The notes beneath the pieces were generated by a model. That model saw only the letters and a program-made list of their open reading frames with translations. It was not told the DNA's origin and ran no database searches. A stretch of DNA of 64,000 nucleotides from NCBI GenBank assembly GCA_963800705.1, contig CAWDBV010000002.1, positions 558,001 through 622,000 on the forward strand, written 5' to 3'. Position numbers and translations under genes: made by a program. This DNA is from CAWDBV01 sp963800705 (GTDB lineage: Bacteria > Actinomycetota > Thermoleophilia > Solirubrobacterales > 70-9). Shown in pieces: positions 53,432 to 61,416 of the stretch; within the stretch, counting starts at the first letter, position 1; each line of letters opens with the position of its first letter.

Positions 53432-54109
53432 ATGTCCGCGTCGTCCGAAGTCCGACCCGAACCGCGGACCCCGCTGTCCCGGGAGCGTGTGCTTCGTACG
53501 GGGCTGGCGCTCGCCGACGAGCACGGTCTCGAGTGGCTCAGCATGCGCAAGCTGGGCAACGCGCTCGGCGTGGAGGCGATGTCGCTGTACCACCACGTCG
53601 CGAACCGCGACGACCTCCTCGACGGCATGATCGACCTCGTCTTCGCCGAGATCGAGATCCCGGCCGACGTCGACTGGAAGACCGCGATGCGAGCCCGCGG
53701 CGTCTCCGTCCGCGAGGTCCTCGGGCGCCACCGGTGGGCCAACGGGCTGATGGAGTCCCGCAGCGTGCCCGGGCCCGCCAACCTCCGTCACCACGACGAC
53801 GTCATCGCCTGCCTCCGGCGCGCCGGCTTCCCCATCGCGCTCGTCGCGCACGCGTACGCCGCCCTCGACAGCTACATCTACGGCTTCGCGATGTCCGATC
53901 GGGCGCTGCCGTTCGAGTCCCCGGAGCAGATCGCCGAGCTCGCGCAGGCAATCCTCGCGCGGTTCCCCGTCGACGAGTACCCCCATCTGGCCGAGCTCAC
54001 CTTCGAGCACGTGCTGAAGCCGGGCTACGACTACGGCAAGGAGTTCGCGTTCGGTCTCGACCTCCTGCTAGACGGCCTCGAGGGAGCCCTGGAGGCCGGC
54101 GCGTCGTGA
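53432..54109 (+). CDS. TetR/AcrR-family transcriptional regulator (TetR_C class)
   Basis: A 225-residue repressor. The HTH is ERVLRTGLALADEHGLEWLS, MRKLGNALGVEAMSLYHHVA and NRDDLLDGMID, the VEAMSLYHHV recognition helix being typical of the subfamily with a TetR_C_1-type ligand domain. The C-terminal domain (FEHVLKPGYDYGKEFAFGLD) completes the fold. ATG at 53432 was chosen over ATG at 53411 because GAGAGGAG sits six bases upstream. The likely operator is at 53366-53378. Its target may be itself or the small membrane protein and oxidoreductase upstream. The frame is intact. Confidence 0.87.
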   Translation: MSASSEVRPEPRTPLSRERVLRTGLALADEHGLEWLSMRKLGNALGVEAMSLYHHVANRDDLLDGMIDLVFAEIEIPADVDWKTAMRARGVSVREVLGRHRWANGLMESRSVPGPANLRHHDDVIACLRRAGFPIALVAHAYAALDSYIYGFAMSDRALPFESPEQIAELAQAILARFPVDEYPHLAELTFEHVLKPGYDYGKEFAFGLDLLLDGLEGALEAGAS

Positions 54110-54241
54110 GCGGACAGCGTTTGTCCAGTCCCCGGGCGATCGTCCGCGGTGACGCCAGCAGCGGGCGGAGTCGCATGACAGGTCGATGACAGTCCTACAC
54201 GGCCGGCGTGCGCGGGGTCGGAACTGCCTAGCGTCGTCGTC

Positions 54242-54853
54242 ATGGTCGGGACCGAGAAGGCGGCGCCTGCCGGAAGGCCGCGGCGCGCTAGCGCGCCCAG
54301 GGCGGTCCGTCGGTACGTCGCGCTGCTGGGCCTCGTCGCAGCCCTGACCGGCCTGGCGTCGGCGCCGGCGGACGCCCACAGCGGCACCTCCGAGATCAGG
54401 CTGGCGGTGGCCGGTGACGCCTCGGCAGCCGTCGTCCAGGCCCTCGTCGTCTACGCCGGCGACCACGAGCCCGTCGTGGACGAGTTCGTGCTGGCGGCGC
54501 TGTCCGGCCCCCAGGGCGAGCGCACCGTGCGCCTGACGCCGGACCGGTCCGCGCCGGGTCTCTACACCGCACGGGTCCATCTGCCGGCCGGCCGGTGGGT
54601 CCTGCGGGTGGCGACGTTGGGGCCCACTGTCGGGACGGCCACCGGCGAGGTCCACGTCGCCGAGGCCGGACACGTCCGCGGACTGGGACTCAGCGCCTCG
54701 TTCGACCCGGGCCGGCTCGGCGACGACGGTCCGCAGCCCGTCGCCGGTCGGGTGCTGGCCGGTGCAGCTGCGCTCGCCGTCGTCTTGCTGGCTCTCAGCG
54801 CAGTGGCGGTGCGCCGCCGGCGACGGCTGCTTGCCCTGACCGGGTCCGCCTGA
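54242..54853 (+). CDS. Secreted, C-terminally anchored beta-sandwich protein (CopC/FixH-like)
   Basis: A 203-residue protein. Its signal peptide (YVALLGLVAALTGLASAPAD) is followed by AHSGTSEIRLAVAG, a mature start with a free His like CopC. The middle is beta-rich (DEFVLAALSGPQGERTVRLT, GLYTARVHLPAGRWVLRVAT). One membrane helix lies near the end (VLAGAAALAVVLLALSAVAV), then an RRRRRL stop-transfer. CopC-like copper binding is possible but the metal residues are not clear. It is convergent with the CstR-like gene, 77 bases apart; no obvious terminator is seen there. Confidence 0.6.
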   Translation: MVGTEKAAPAGRPRRASAPRAVRRYVALLGLVAALTGLASAPADAHSGTSEIRLAVAGDASAAVVQALVVYAGDHEPVVDEFVLAALSGPQGERTVRLTPDRSAPGLYTARVHLPAGRWVLRVATLGPTVGTATGEVHVAEAGHVRGLGLSASFDPGRLGDDGPQPVAGRVLAGAAALAVVLLALSAVAVRRRRRLLALTGSA

Positions 54854-54930
54854 GCCCGCATCGCCGCGCGCCTGCCGTCGGACCAGGCACGGCCGAGCCG
54901 GTCCAACGCCGTGCCGGTCGGGCAGCCAGG

Positions 54931-55191
54931 TCAGGCCAGCGACATGAAGACCTTCTCGAGCTTCTCGCGGTCCACCACACCCTCGTCGCCGGCACGGAGA
55001 CATTGCTCGAGCCCGGCCGCGATGAGGGCGAACCCTGCCTTGTCCAGCGCGCGGGACACTGCGGCGAGCTGGGTCACGACGTCCGCGCAGTCCCGCTCCT
55101 CCTCCAGCATCCGCAGCACCCCGGCCAGCTGCCCCTGGGCGCGCTTGAGCCGGTTCACGACCGGTCCGACGGTCTCGAGGTCCACCTGCAC
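54931..55191 (-). CDS. CsoR-family repressor lacking the copper-ligand His (CstR-like)
   Basis: An 86-residue all-helical regulator: VVNRLKRAQGQLAGVLRMLE, then RDCADVVTQLAAVSRALDKA and GFALIAAGLEQCLRAG. CsoR copper sensors use Cys-His-Cys. Here Cys35 and Cys64 are kept but the His position (four residues before the second Cys) is Gly60. That pattern fits persulfide sensors such as CstR. The neighbouring rhodanese, persulfide dioxygenase and TauE genes support this. GTG at 55191 has GGAG upstream. An ATAC-N8-GTAT site lies just ahead of it, so autoregulation is likely. Confidence 0.82.
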   Translation of the reverse strand: MQVDLETVGPVVNRLKRAQGQLAGVLRMLEEERDCADVVTQLAAVSRALDKAGFALIAAGLEQCLRAGDEGVVDREKLEKVFMSLA

Positions 55192-55209
55192 GACTACTCC
55201 ACTCTCTCG

Positions 55210-55225
55210 ATACACACCAGGGTAT
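55210..55225. promoter_or_regulatory. CsoR/CstR-type operator in front of the repressor gene
   Basis: ATACACACCAGGGTAT, of the form ATAC-N8-GTAT, lies in the 41-base gap between the MMPL stop and the repressor start. Two further sites of the same form are in the divergent promoter region at 57,431 and 57,557. CsoR-family repressors bind G-tract inverted repeats of this size. Confidence 0.65.
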
Positions 55226-55232
55226 GCGCCGT

Positions 55233-57407
55233 TCAGTGGCTGAACCGCACCCGCGGCAGCAGCCGGCGCAACCAGGAGGGCGAAGCCCACGCGGCTCGGC
55301 CGCTGAGTCGCAGGAGCACCGGGAGCAGCAGGAGACGGACCAGCGCTGCGTCGAGGAGCACGGCGACGCCGAGGACGACACCCATCTCCTTCGGCGGGAG
55401 CGGGCCGGACAGGGCGAAGGTGAAGAAGACGGCGACCATCACGCCGGCAGCGGCGAAGATGACCCGGCCGGAGTGCGCCAGCCCCCCCACCATCGCCTCG
55501 CGCGCGTCGTTCGACCGCTCCCAGTGCTCCTTCGCGGACGCCAGCAGGAAGACGGTGTAGTCCATGCCGATGGCGAAGATCATGGCGAAGAAGAACACCG
55601 GAGCCCAGGCGTCGAGGAAGCCCTGCGGCTCGAACCCGAGCAGGCCCGATCCGTGCCCGTCCTGGAAGATCAGCTTCGCCACGCCGAAGGCGGCGCCGGT
55701 GGCGAGCAGGTTCGTCAGGGTGCCCAGAGCCGCCACCAGCGGCGCCTGCAGGGCGACCAGCAGCAGCAGGAAGCCGAGCGCCAGCACGACGCCGATGACC
55801 AGTGGTGTCTTGTCGGCCAGCAGCCGCTCGAGGTCGTGGTTCTCGGCCGAGGGGCCTCCGACGAGGGCCTCCGACGGCAGGTCGGCACGGAGCCGGTCGA
55901 TTGTCGTGCCCAGAGCGCGGGTGGACGGGCCGTCGTCGGGTACGGCGGCCAGCAGCACGTTCTTCCCGGTGCCGGCAGCGGGCGGCATGACCATGGCCAC
56001 CCCCGGATCGTCGGCGAGCACGGCCACGGCCCGGCCGGCCCGGTCCTGGGGGACGACGACCTGCAGCGTGCCCGGTGCGCCCGGGCCGAACGCGTCCTGG
56101 ACGGCGGCGTAGCCGACCCGGCTGGAGTCGGTCTCTGGAACGACCTTGATCGAGGGCATCCCGGTCCGTAGCCCCAGCACCGGGGCTGCGAGGACAGCGA
56201 GGGCCACGAGGGCCAGCAACCCGTAGCCGAACGGCCGACGCCACAACCGCTGGGCCCACCGCTCGAAGCGGGGCGACCGGTGCTCACCGGCGTGCACCCA
56301 GGGCAGTGCGAGGGCGTCCACCCGGTGACCGAGCCTCCCGAGGACGGCCGGGAGCAGGGTCAGCGTCGCGGCCAGGACGAAGACGACGGCGAGCATGATG
56401 CCGAGGGCCATCGAGCGGAAGGCCGGCGACGGCACCAGCATCACTGCCGACAGGGAGACCAGGACGGTCACGCCGGAGAACAGGACCGCCTTGCCGGCCG
56501 TGTCCATGGTCTCGCCAACGGCTGACCGGGTGTTCTGGTGGTCTCCGAACCGCGCGGCTCGGTAGCGGACGACCACGAACAGTGCGTAGTCGATGCCCAG
56601 CGCGAGTGCGAACATCAGCGCGAAGTTCATCGCCCAGATGCTGATGTCACCGAACAGGGTGCCGAGGTAGAGGGATCCGGCTGCGGCGACCAGCCCGGTG
56701 ATCGTCAGCATCAGCGGCAGGCCGGCGGCCACCAGGGACCCGAACGCGAGCACGAGGATGACCAGTGTGACCGGCCAGCTGATGAGCTCGCTCTTCATCA
56801 TCGCGTCGAGGTTGGCGGCATTGAAGTCGCTCCACAGCGCGGACGACCCCGTGAGCGCGACAGTCACGTTGTCACCGCTCAGGTCGCGCAACGGTCCCTT
56901 GAGGTCGTCCGCCGCGCGGACCATCTCGTTGGTGTTGGCGCTGGCTGCGCCGGCACGGATCAGTGCCGTGCGTCCGTCGGGGGACAGCGACGTGCCGGGC
57001 CGCGGCGCTCGGACGGTGGAGACCCGATCGTCGGCGCGCAGCAGTGCCACGGCCCGGTCGACCGCGACCCGGCCGGGACCGGTGGTCACGGTGCCCGAGT
57101 CGGTGTGCACGACGACCTGGAGAGCGGCGCTCGACATCCCGCCGAACTCGCGGTGCGCGATGTCCCGCACGGCGACCGACTCCGACCCCGACGCCTCCCA
57201 GCCGGCGCCGGCGAGCGCGTGCTCCACCTTCGGCGCGAAGGCCCCCAGGGAGACGACGATCAGCAGCCACACGACGAAGACGGTCCGGGCACGGGTGGCG
57301 GTCCACACACCGAGGCGGCCGAGCGGGCCCAGCCGGGCATTCCCGTCGTCCCTGGTGTTCTTGGGGCCGCTGACGCTCATGTCGCGGGCGGTCGGGGCAC
57401 TCGTCAC
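55233..57407 (-). CDS. MMPL-family transporter in the sulfur regulon
   Basis: A 724-residue RND-type exporter. Each half has a large extracytoplasmic domain (near residues 60-190 and 390-520) and a block of helices; GIDYALFVVVRYRAARFGDH and IGMDYTVFLLASAKEHWERS hold the Asp-Tyr proton relay. The middle GETMDTAGKAVLFSGVTVLV and GGLAHSGRVIFAAAGVMVAV are family marks. The transported molecule is unknown. It is divergent from the rhodanese operon and lies just upstream of the CstR-like gene, with a candidate operator on each side, so it should respond to the same signal. GTG at 57407 has GAGGA six bases upstream; an ATG at 57380 has no such site. The frame is intact. Confidence 0.87.
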   Translation of the reverse strand: MTSAPTARDMSVSGPKNTRDDGNARLGPLGRLGVWTATRARTVFVVWLLIVVSLGAFAPKVEHALAGAGWEASGSESVAVRDIAHREFGGMSSAALQVVVHTDSGTVTTGPGRVAVDRAVALLRADDRVSTVRAPRPGTSLSPDGRTALIRAGAASANTNEMVRAADDLKGPLRDLSGDNVTVALTGSSALWSDFNAANLDAMMKSELISWPVTLVILVLAFGSLVAAGLPLMLTITGLVAAAGSLYLGTLFGDISIWAMNFALMFALALGIDYALFVVVRYRAARFGDHQNTRSAVGETMDTAGKAVLFSGVTVLVSLSAVMLVPSPAFRSMALGIMLAVVFVLAATLTLLPAVLGRLGHRVDALALPWVHAGEHRSPRFERWAQRLWRRPFGYGLLALVALAVLAAPVLGLRTGMPSIKVVPETDSSRVGYAAVQDAFGPGAPGTLQVVVPQDRAGRAVAVLADDPGVAMVMPPAAGTGKNVLLAAVPDDGPSTRALGTTIDRLRADLPSEALVGGPSAENHDLERLLADKTPLVIGVVLALGFLLLLVALQAPLVAALGTLTNLLATGAAFGVAKLIFQDGHGSGLLGFEPQGFLDAWAPVFFFAMIFAIGMDYTVFLLASAKEHWERSNDAREAMVGGLAHSGRVIFAAAGVMVAVFFTFALSGPLPPKEMGVVLGVAVLLDAALVRLLLLPVLLRLSGRAAWASPSWLRRLLPRVRFSH

Positions 57408-57430
57408 GAAGGGTCCTCGCGCTTTCTCGG

Positions 57431-57446
57431 ATACGGGTAGGGGTAT
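57431..57446. promoter_or_regulatory. CsoR/CstR-type operator near the MMPL start
   Basis: ATACGGGTAGGGGTAT has the form ATAC-N8-GTAT with a G-tract core. It lies 24 bases upstream of the minus-strand MMPL start. Its reverse complement differs at a single base from the site at 57557-57572, so the two look like copies of one operator. Confidence 0.75.
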
Positions 57447-57556
57447 GTTGCCATACCGCAAGCAGGAGTGCGAGACGTCCCCACCGGGGTATGTCGGAGG
57501 TTGACCGGGGCAGACCGGGATGAGGGCCGGTCCCGGCGACTTGATAGGATCGAACG

Positions 57557-57572
57557 ATACCCCCACCCGTAT
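57557..57572. promoter_or_regulatory. CsoR/CstR-type operator before the rhodanese operon
   Basis: ATACCCCCACCCGTAT, form ATAC-N8-GTAT, ends 12 bases before the rhodanese ATG and just before its GAGGAG ribosome site. A repressor here would cover the transcription start or leader. It is the near reverse complement of the site at 57431-57446. Confidence 0.75.
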
Positions 57573-57584
57573 AGAGGAGTGTTG

Positions 57585-57932
57585 ATGTCCAGCCAAGACA
57601 ACACCGTCCGTGAGACCGAGCTCGCCGACTTCGCCACCGCCCGTGCAGCGGGCGCCCTGACCGTAGATGTTCGCGAGCCGGACGAGTACGTCGGCGGCCA
57701 CGTCCCTGGCGCGCGCAACATCCCGCTCGACCAGCTCGGACGTCACACCGACGACCTGGTACGGGAGGCAGCCGGAGCCCCGGTGTTCGTCGTCTGCGCC
57801 TCGGGGAACCGGAGCAAGGCCGGCGCCGGGCTGCTCGGCCAGGCCGGTGCGGACGCGCGTTCGGTCGCCGGGGGCACCGGCGGCTGGATGAAGGCGGGCA
57901 ACCCGGTTGTCGCCGGCTCGGAGCCGGCCTGA
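57585..57932 (+). CDS. Single-domain rhodanese (sulfurtransferase)
   Basis: A 115-residue rhodanese: TVDVREPDEYVGGHVPGARN then IPLDQL, and the active-site loop VFVVCASGNRSKAG with Cys71 as the persulfide carrier. It should pass sulfane sulfur between thiols, probably feeding the persulfide dioxygenase encoded 16 bases downstream. ATG at 57585 has GAGGAG upstream. A CstR-type operator precedes it. Confidence 0.9.
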   Translation: MSSQDNTVRETELADFATARAAGALTVDVREPDEYVGGHVPGARNIPLDQLGRHTDDLVREAAGAPVFVVCASGNRSKAGAGLLGQAGADARSVAGGTGGWMKAGNPVVAGSEPA

Positions 57933-57948
57933 GACGGGAAGCAGCGAG

Positions 57949-59334
57949 ATGTCCGGACTCACCCACCACGTGATCGAGACACCGTCGCTCGGTGACCGCA
58001 GCTACCTGCTCACCGACGGCGCCGTCGCCCTTGTCGTCGACCCGCAGCGCGACATCGACCGAGTGCTGGACCTGGCGCAGACGCTGGGCGTCCGCATCGC
58101 AGCCGTCGCGGAGACCCACGGGCACAACGACTACGTCTCCGGCGGCCTCGAGCTGGCGACGGTCGCCGGGGCTTCCTACGTCGTGCCGCACGACATGGGT
58201 GCACAGTTCCCGCACACGCCGGTGGCCGACGGTGACACGTTCGAGGTGGGGGACCTACGGGTGTCGGTGCTGCACACCCCGGGCCACACCCACCACCACG
58301 TCGCCTACGCCGTCGCGGTGCTGGACGGCCAGGTCCAGGCAGTCCTGACCGGCGGGTCCATGCTGTTCGGCTCCACCGGTCGGACGGACCTCGTCGGCCC
58401 GGAGCACACCGTGGACCTGACCCGCGCGCAGTACCGGTCGGTGCGCCGGCTGGCTGCGGACCTGCCGTCCGACGCCCAGGTGCTGCCCACGCACGGGTTC
58501 GGCAGCTTCTGCTCGGCCACCCCGACCTCAGGCGACGACTCCACCGTGGCGGAGCAGCGTGCCACGAACCCAGCCCTCACCCAGGACGAGCAGACCTACG
58601 TCGAGACGCTGCTCGCCGGGCTGGACGCCTACCCCGCCTACTACGCGCACATGGGGCCGGCCAACAACCGCGGCCCGGAGCCGGTCGACCTCGGCGCGCC
58701 CCGGCCGATCGACCCGGCCGAGCTGCGCTCACGGATCGAGGCCGGCGAGTGGGTCGTGGACCTGCGCGAACGGACAGCGTTCGCGGCCGGTCACCTGACG
58801 GGCAGCCGGAACTTCGAGCTGGGTACGAACTTCGTCACCTACGTGGGATGGCTGGTGCCGTGGGGCGCCCCGCTCACTCTCATCGGCGAGACGTCCGAGC
58901 AGGTCGCCGATGCCCGGCGCGAGCTCGTGCGCATCGGCATCGACGACCTGGCGGGCGCCGCGGTAGGCGACGCCGAGGCCATGGCCGCCGGAAGTCCGCT
59001 GCGCACCTACCGCGTCTCCGACTTCGCCGGGCTCGCCGCTCGGCTCGGTGAGGACGACGGTGCCGAGGTGCACGTGCTCGACGCGCGACGGCACGACGAG
59101 CGCGCCGCGGGACATGTCGAAGCGTCGATGCACATCCCCATCCACGAGCTGCCGGACCGGCTGGCCGAGGTGCCGGACGGCGAGGTGTGGGTGTACTGCG
59201 GCTCCGGGTACCGGGCCGCGATCGCCGCGTCGATGCTCGACGTCGACCGGCGGACGGTCGTGCACGTGAACGAGGACTACGCGGCGGCGGCGGAGGCCGG
59301 GCTCGAGGCGCCGAGGACGGCCGCAGCCCGCTGA
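57949..59334 (+). CDS. Metallo-beta-lactamase persulfide dioxygenase fused to two rhodanese domains
   Basis: A 461-residue protein. Residues 1-240 are an ETHE1-type MBL domain: AETHGHNDYVSGG (His57, His59, Asp61), VLHTPGHTHHHVAY (His114), and LPTHGFGSFC near 190. The usual DH of the THxHxDH motif is DY here, as in the actinobacterial MBL-rhodanese branch. The first rhodanese domain (about 265-350) has GETSE where the catalytic Cys should be and is probably inactive. The second (about 375-450) has VYCGSGYRA with Cys417. The protein should oxidise persulfide to sulfite and transfer sulfur, like CstB. Its stop overlaps the tauE-like ATG by one base. Confidence 0.88.
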   Translation: MSGLTHHVIETPSLGDRSYLLTDGAVALVVDPQRDIDRVLDLAQTLGVRIAAVAETHGHNDYVSGGLELATVAGASYVVPHDMGAQFPHTPVADGDTFEVGDLRVSVLHTPGHTHHHVAYAVAVLDGQVQAVLTGGSMLFGSTGRTDLVGPEHTVDLTRAQYRSVRRLAADLPSDAQVLPTHGFGSFCSATPTSGDDSTVAEQRATNPALTQDEQTYVETLLAGLDAYPAYYAHMGPANNRGPEPVDLGAPRPIDPAELRSRIEAGEWVVDLRERTAFAAGHLTGSRNFELGTNFVTYVGWLVPWGAPLTLIGETSEQVADARRELVRIGIDDLAGAAVGDAEAMAAGSPLRTYRVSDFAGLAARLGEDDGAEVHVLDARRHDERAAGHVEASMHIPIHELPDRLAEVPDGEVWVYCGSGYRAAIAASMLDVDRRTVVHVNEDYAAAAEAGLEAPRTAAAR

Positions 59335-60113
59335 TGGCTGTCGCGGCCGCGCTCGGGCTGGCCATCGGGGTCCTCCTCGGGCTGCTCGGTGCCGGTGGCA
59401 GCATCCTCGCCGTCCCGGCACTGGTCTACGGCGCCGATCAGCCGCTGTCGGCGGCGGTCCCGACGTCGTTGCTCGTCGTCGGGGTCTCGGCCGCCGCTGC
59501 GGTCGTCCCGCGGATCCGGGCGCGGCAGGTCCAGTGGCGCATCGCAGCGGTCGTGGGTGCCGCTGGTATCCCCGCCGCCTACGCGGGGACCGCGGTGAAC
59601 CGGGCGCTGGACCCCCGGGTGGTGCTCATCGGCTTCGCCCTGGTGATGGTCGTGGCAGCTGTCCGGATGCTCCGGGAGCAGCCGGAGGCCGGCGGGGACT
59701 GCGCGCTGCCGGGCGGCCGGGTGAACTGGCGCGGCTGCCTGCCGAAGGCGATCGGGTCGGGCGTCGCCGTCGGGCTGCTCACCGGCCTGTTCGGCGTCGG
59801 GGGCGGCTTCCTCGTGGTCCCCGCACTCGTCCTGCTGCTGGGGCTGCCGATGGCGGTCGCCGTCGGCACGTCCCTGGTCGTGGTGACCGTGAACTCCGCC
59901 GCCGGCTTCGCGGCGCACGTCGGCGGCGCGGAGGTCGACTACGGCCTCGCCGCCGTGTTCACCGGTGCCGCGGTGGCCGGCTCGTTGGCCGCGGCGCGAC
60001 TGGCCACCCGCCTGCCCGCTGACCGGCTGCGTCGAGGGTTCGCCGGGCTCGTCCTGCTGGTCGCCGCGTTCGTCGCCGTGCAGGCGGTGGTCAACCCGGG
60101 GGCCGGCAGCTGA
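59334..60113 (+). CDS. TauE/SafE-family sulfite or sulfonate exporter
   Basis: A 259-residue membrane protein with the two TauE repeats: GLAIGVLLGLLGAGGSILAV with PALVYG, and GVAVGLLTGLFGVGGGFLVV with PALVLLLGLPMAVAVGTSLV. About eight helices are present. In reactive-sulfur operons such proteins are thought to export sulfite or thiosulfate made by the dioxygenase. ATG at 59334 overlaps the preceding TGA as TGATG, so the three genes of this operon are translated together. Confidence 0.9.
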   Translation: MAVAAALGLAIGVLLGLLGAGGSILAVPALVYGADQPLSAAVPTSLLVVGVSAAAAVVPRIRARQVQWRIAAVVGAAGIPAAYAGTAVNRALDPRVVLIGFALVMVVAAVRMLREQPEAGGDCALPGGRVNWRGCLPKAIGSGVAVGLLTGLFGVGGGFLVVPALVLLLGLPMAVAVGTSLVVVTVNSAAGFAAHVGGAEVDYGLAAVFTGAAVAGSLAAARLATRLPADRLRRGFAGLVLLVAAFVAVQAVVNPGAGS

Positions 60114-60139
60114 GCCGCCGGTGACGACGGTCCGGCTGC

Positions 60140-60520
60140 TCAGACGTGGTTGGCGAACTCGACCGACCAGCGCCACTCGGACCGGTCCTCCGCGTGCCAC
60201 CACGCGGTGAGGACACCGGCCTCGCCGCCGGGCAGGATCACCAGCCGGCCCAGGTCGGCGTCGGTGGGCCAGCCGTCCTCGAGCCGGATCTGGTCCCCGT
60301 CCCGCACCAGGTAGGTCATGGGTCCGGGCTCGCCCCGCGTCAGCTCCCGTCCCTCCGCGACGGGGGTGCCGTTCCCGTCCCGGACGACGACCTCCAGCTG
60401 CTCCGGCGCGGCGTGCACCAGCACCCGGTCGCCGGCGGCTGCCGCGGCGACAGTCGCCCTCGCGAACGACAGCCCCGTCGCTCCTACCGCACGGATCCAC
60501 AGGTCCCACGTCTCGTCCAT
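60140..60520 (-). CDS. Conserved protein of unknown function
   Basis: A 126-residue protein: MDETWDLWIRAVGATGLSFA, AGDRVLVHAAPEQLEVVVRD, ELTRGEPGPMTYLVRDGDQI, GRLVILPGGEAGVLTAWWHA and DRSEWRWSVEFANH. I recall similar actinobacterial proteins annotated as hypothetical, but I cannot name a fold. The mix of strands and few helices suggests a small beta protein. ATG at 60520. It is convergent with the TauE-like gene and divergent from the membrane protein at 60599. Confidence 0.6.
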   Translation of the reverse strand: MDETWDLWIRAVGATGLSFARATVAAAAAGDRVLVHAAPEQLEVVVRDGNGTPVAEGRELTRGEPGPMTYLVRDGDQIRLEDGWPTDADLGRLVILPGGEAGVLTAWWHAEDRSEWRWSVEFANHV

Positions 60521-60598
60521 GTGGCCCGCTTGCCCGATCCCGAACACGCCAACCACTGGTCAGGTCGGGTTCAGGCACCGCCGGTCACCGTGATCACC

Positions 60599-61396
60599 AT
60601 GACTGAGACATCTACGACGAGCCCGCGCCGCGACGCCGTGCGGGTGATGCTGAACAAGGTCCCCGAGGTCACGCTGTACTTCTGGCTGATCAAGGTGCTG
60701 GCCACGACGGTCGGCGAGACGGCCGCCGACTACCTCAACGACACGCTCGGCTTCGGCCTCACCTGGACGACGGTGGCGACGTCCGCGCTGCTCGTGGTCC
60801 TGCTGGTCGGGCAGTTCCGCAGCCGCCGCTACGTGGCACCGGTCTACTGGGCGGCCGTTGTCGTGATCAGCGTGGTCGGCACGCTGCTCACGGACAACCT
60901 CACCGACCGCTTCGGCGTGCCGTTGCCGCTGAGCACGGCGGTGTTCGCCGTGCTGCTCGCGGGCACCTTCGCCCTCTGGTACCGCAGCGAGGGCACACTG
61001 TCGATCCACAGCATCGTGACCTCGCGCCGCGAGAGCTGGTACTGGCTGGCGATCCTGTTCACCTTCGCCCTGGGCACCGCCGCGGGTGACCTCGTGGGCG
61101 AGCAGTTCGCCCTCGGGTACGGCGTGTCGGTGCTGCTGTTCGCGGCAGCGATCGCCCTGGTCGCCGTCGCGCGCTACGGCTTCAAGGCCAACGCTGTCCT
61201 GACGTTCTGGCTGGCCTACATCCTCACCCGCCCGCTTGGTGCGTCGATCGGCGACCTGATGTCGCAGTCGAACAAGCACGGCGGTATCGGCCTCGGCACC
61301 ACGGGCACGAGCTACGTGTTCCTCGGCGCGATCCTCGTTCTCGTCGCGTACCTGACCGCGACCAGGGTCGACGTCGAGGAGGTCCGCGCGCTCTGA
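60599..61396 (+). CDS. COG4705-type integral membrane protein
   Basis: A 265-residue protein with about eight helices. The two-fold repeat is visible: KVPEVTLYFWLIKVLATTVG followed by ETAADYLNDTLGFGL, and later WYWLAILFTFALGTAAGDLV with GEQFALGYGVSVLLF. This is the uncharacterised membrane-anchored family COG4705. It often lies next to two-component systems, as here, where the sensor kinase gene is convergent 20 bases away. The role is unknown. ATG at 60599. Confidence 0.8.
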   Translation: MTETSTTSPRRDAVRVMLNKVPEVTLYFWLIKVLATTVGETAADYLNDTLGFGLTWTTVATSALLVVLLVGQFRSRRYVAPVYWAAVVVISVVGTLLTDNLTDRFGVPLPLSTAVFAVLLAGTFALWYRSEGTLSIHSIVTSRRESWYWLAILFTFALGTAAGDLVGEQFALGYGVSVLLFAAAIALVAVARYGFKANAVLTFWLAYILTRPLGASIGDLMSQSNKHGGIGLGTTGTSYVFLGAILVLVAYLTATRVDVEEVRAL

Positions 61397-61416
61397 CGTC
61401 GCTGTCCTGCCCCCGC

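Noticed and set aside
54931..55191. A copper-sensing CsoR
   Set aside because: The His ligand position is Gly, and the neighbours are persulfide-handling genes rather than a copper ATPase or chaperone.
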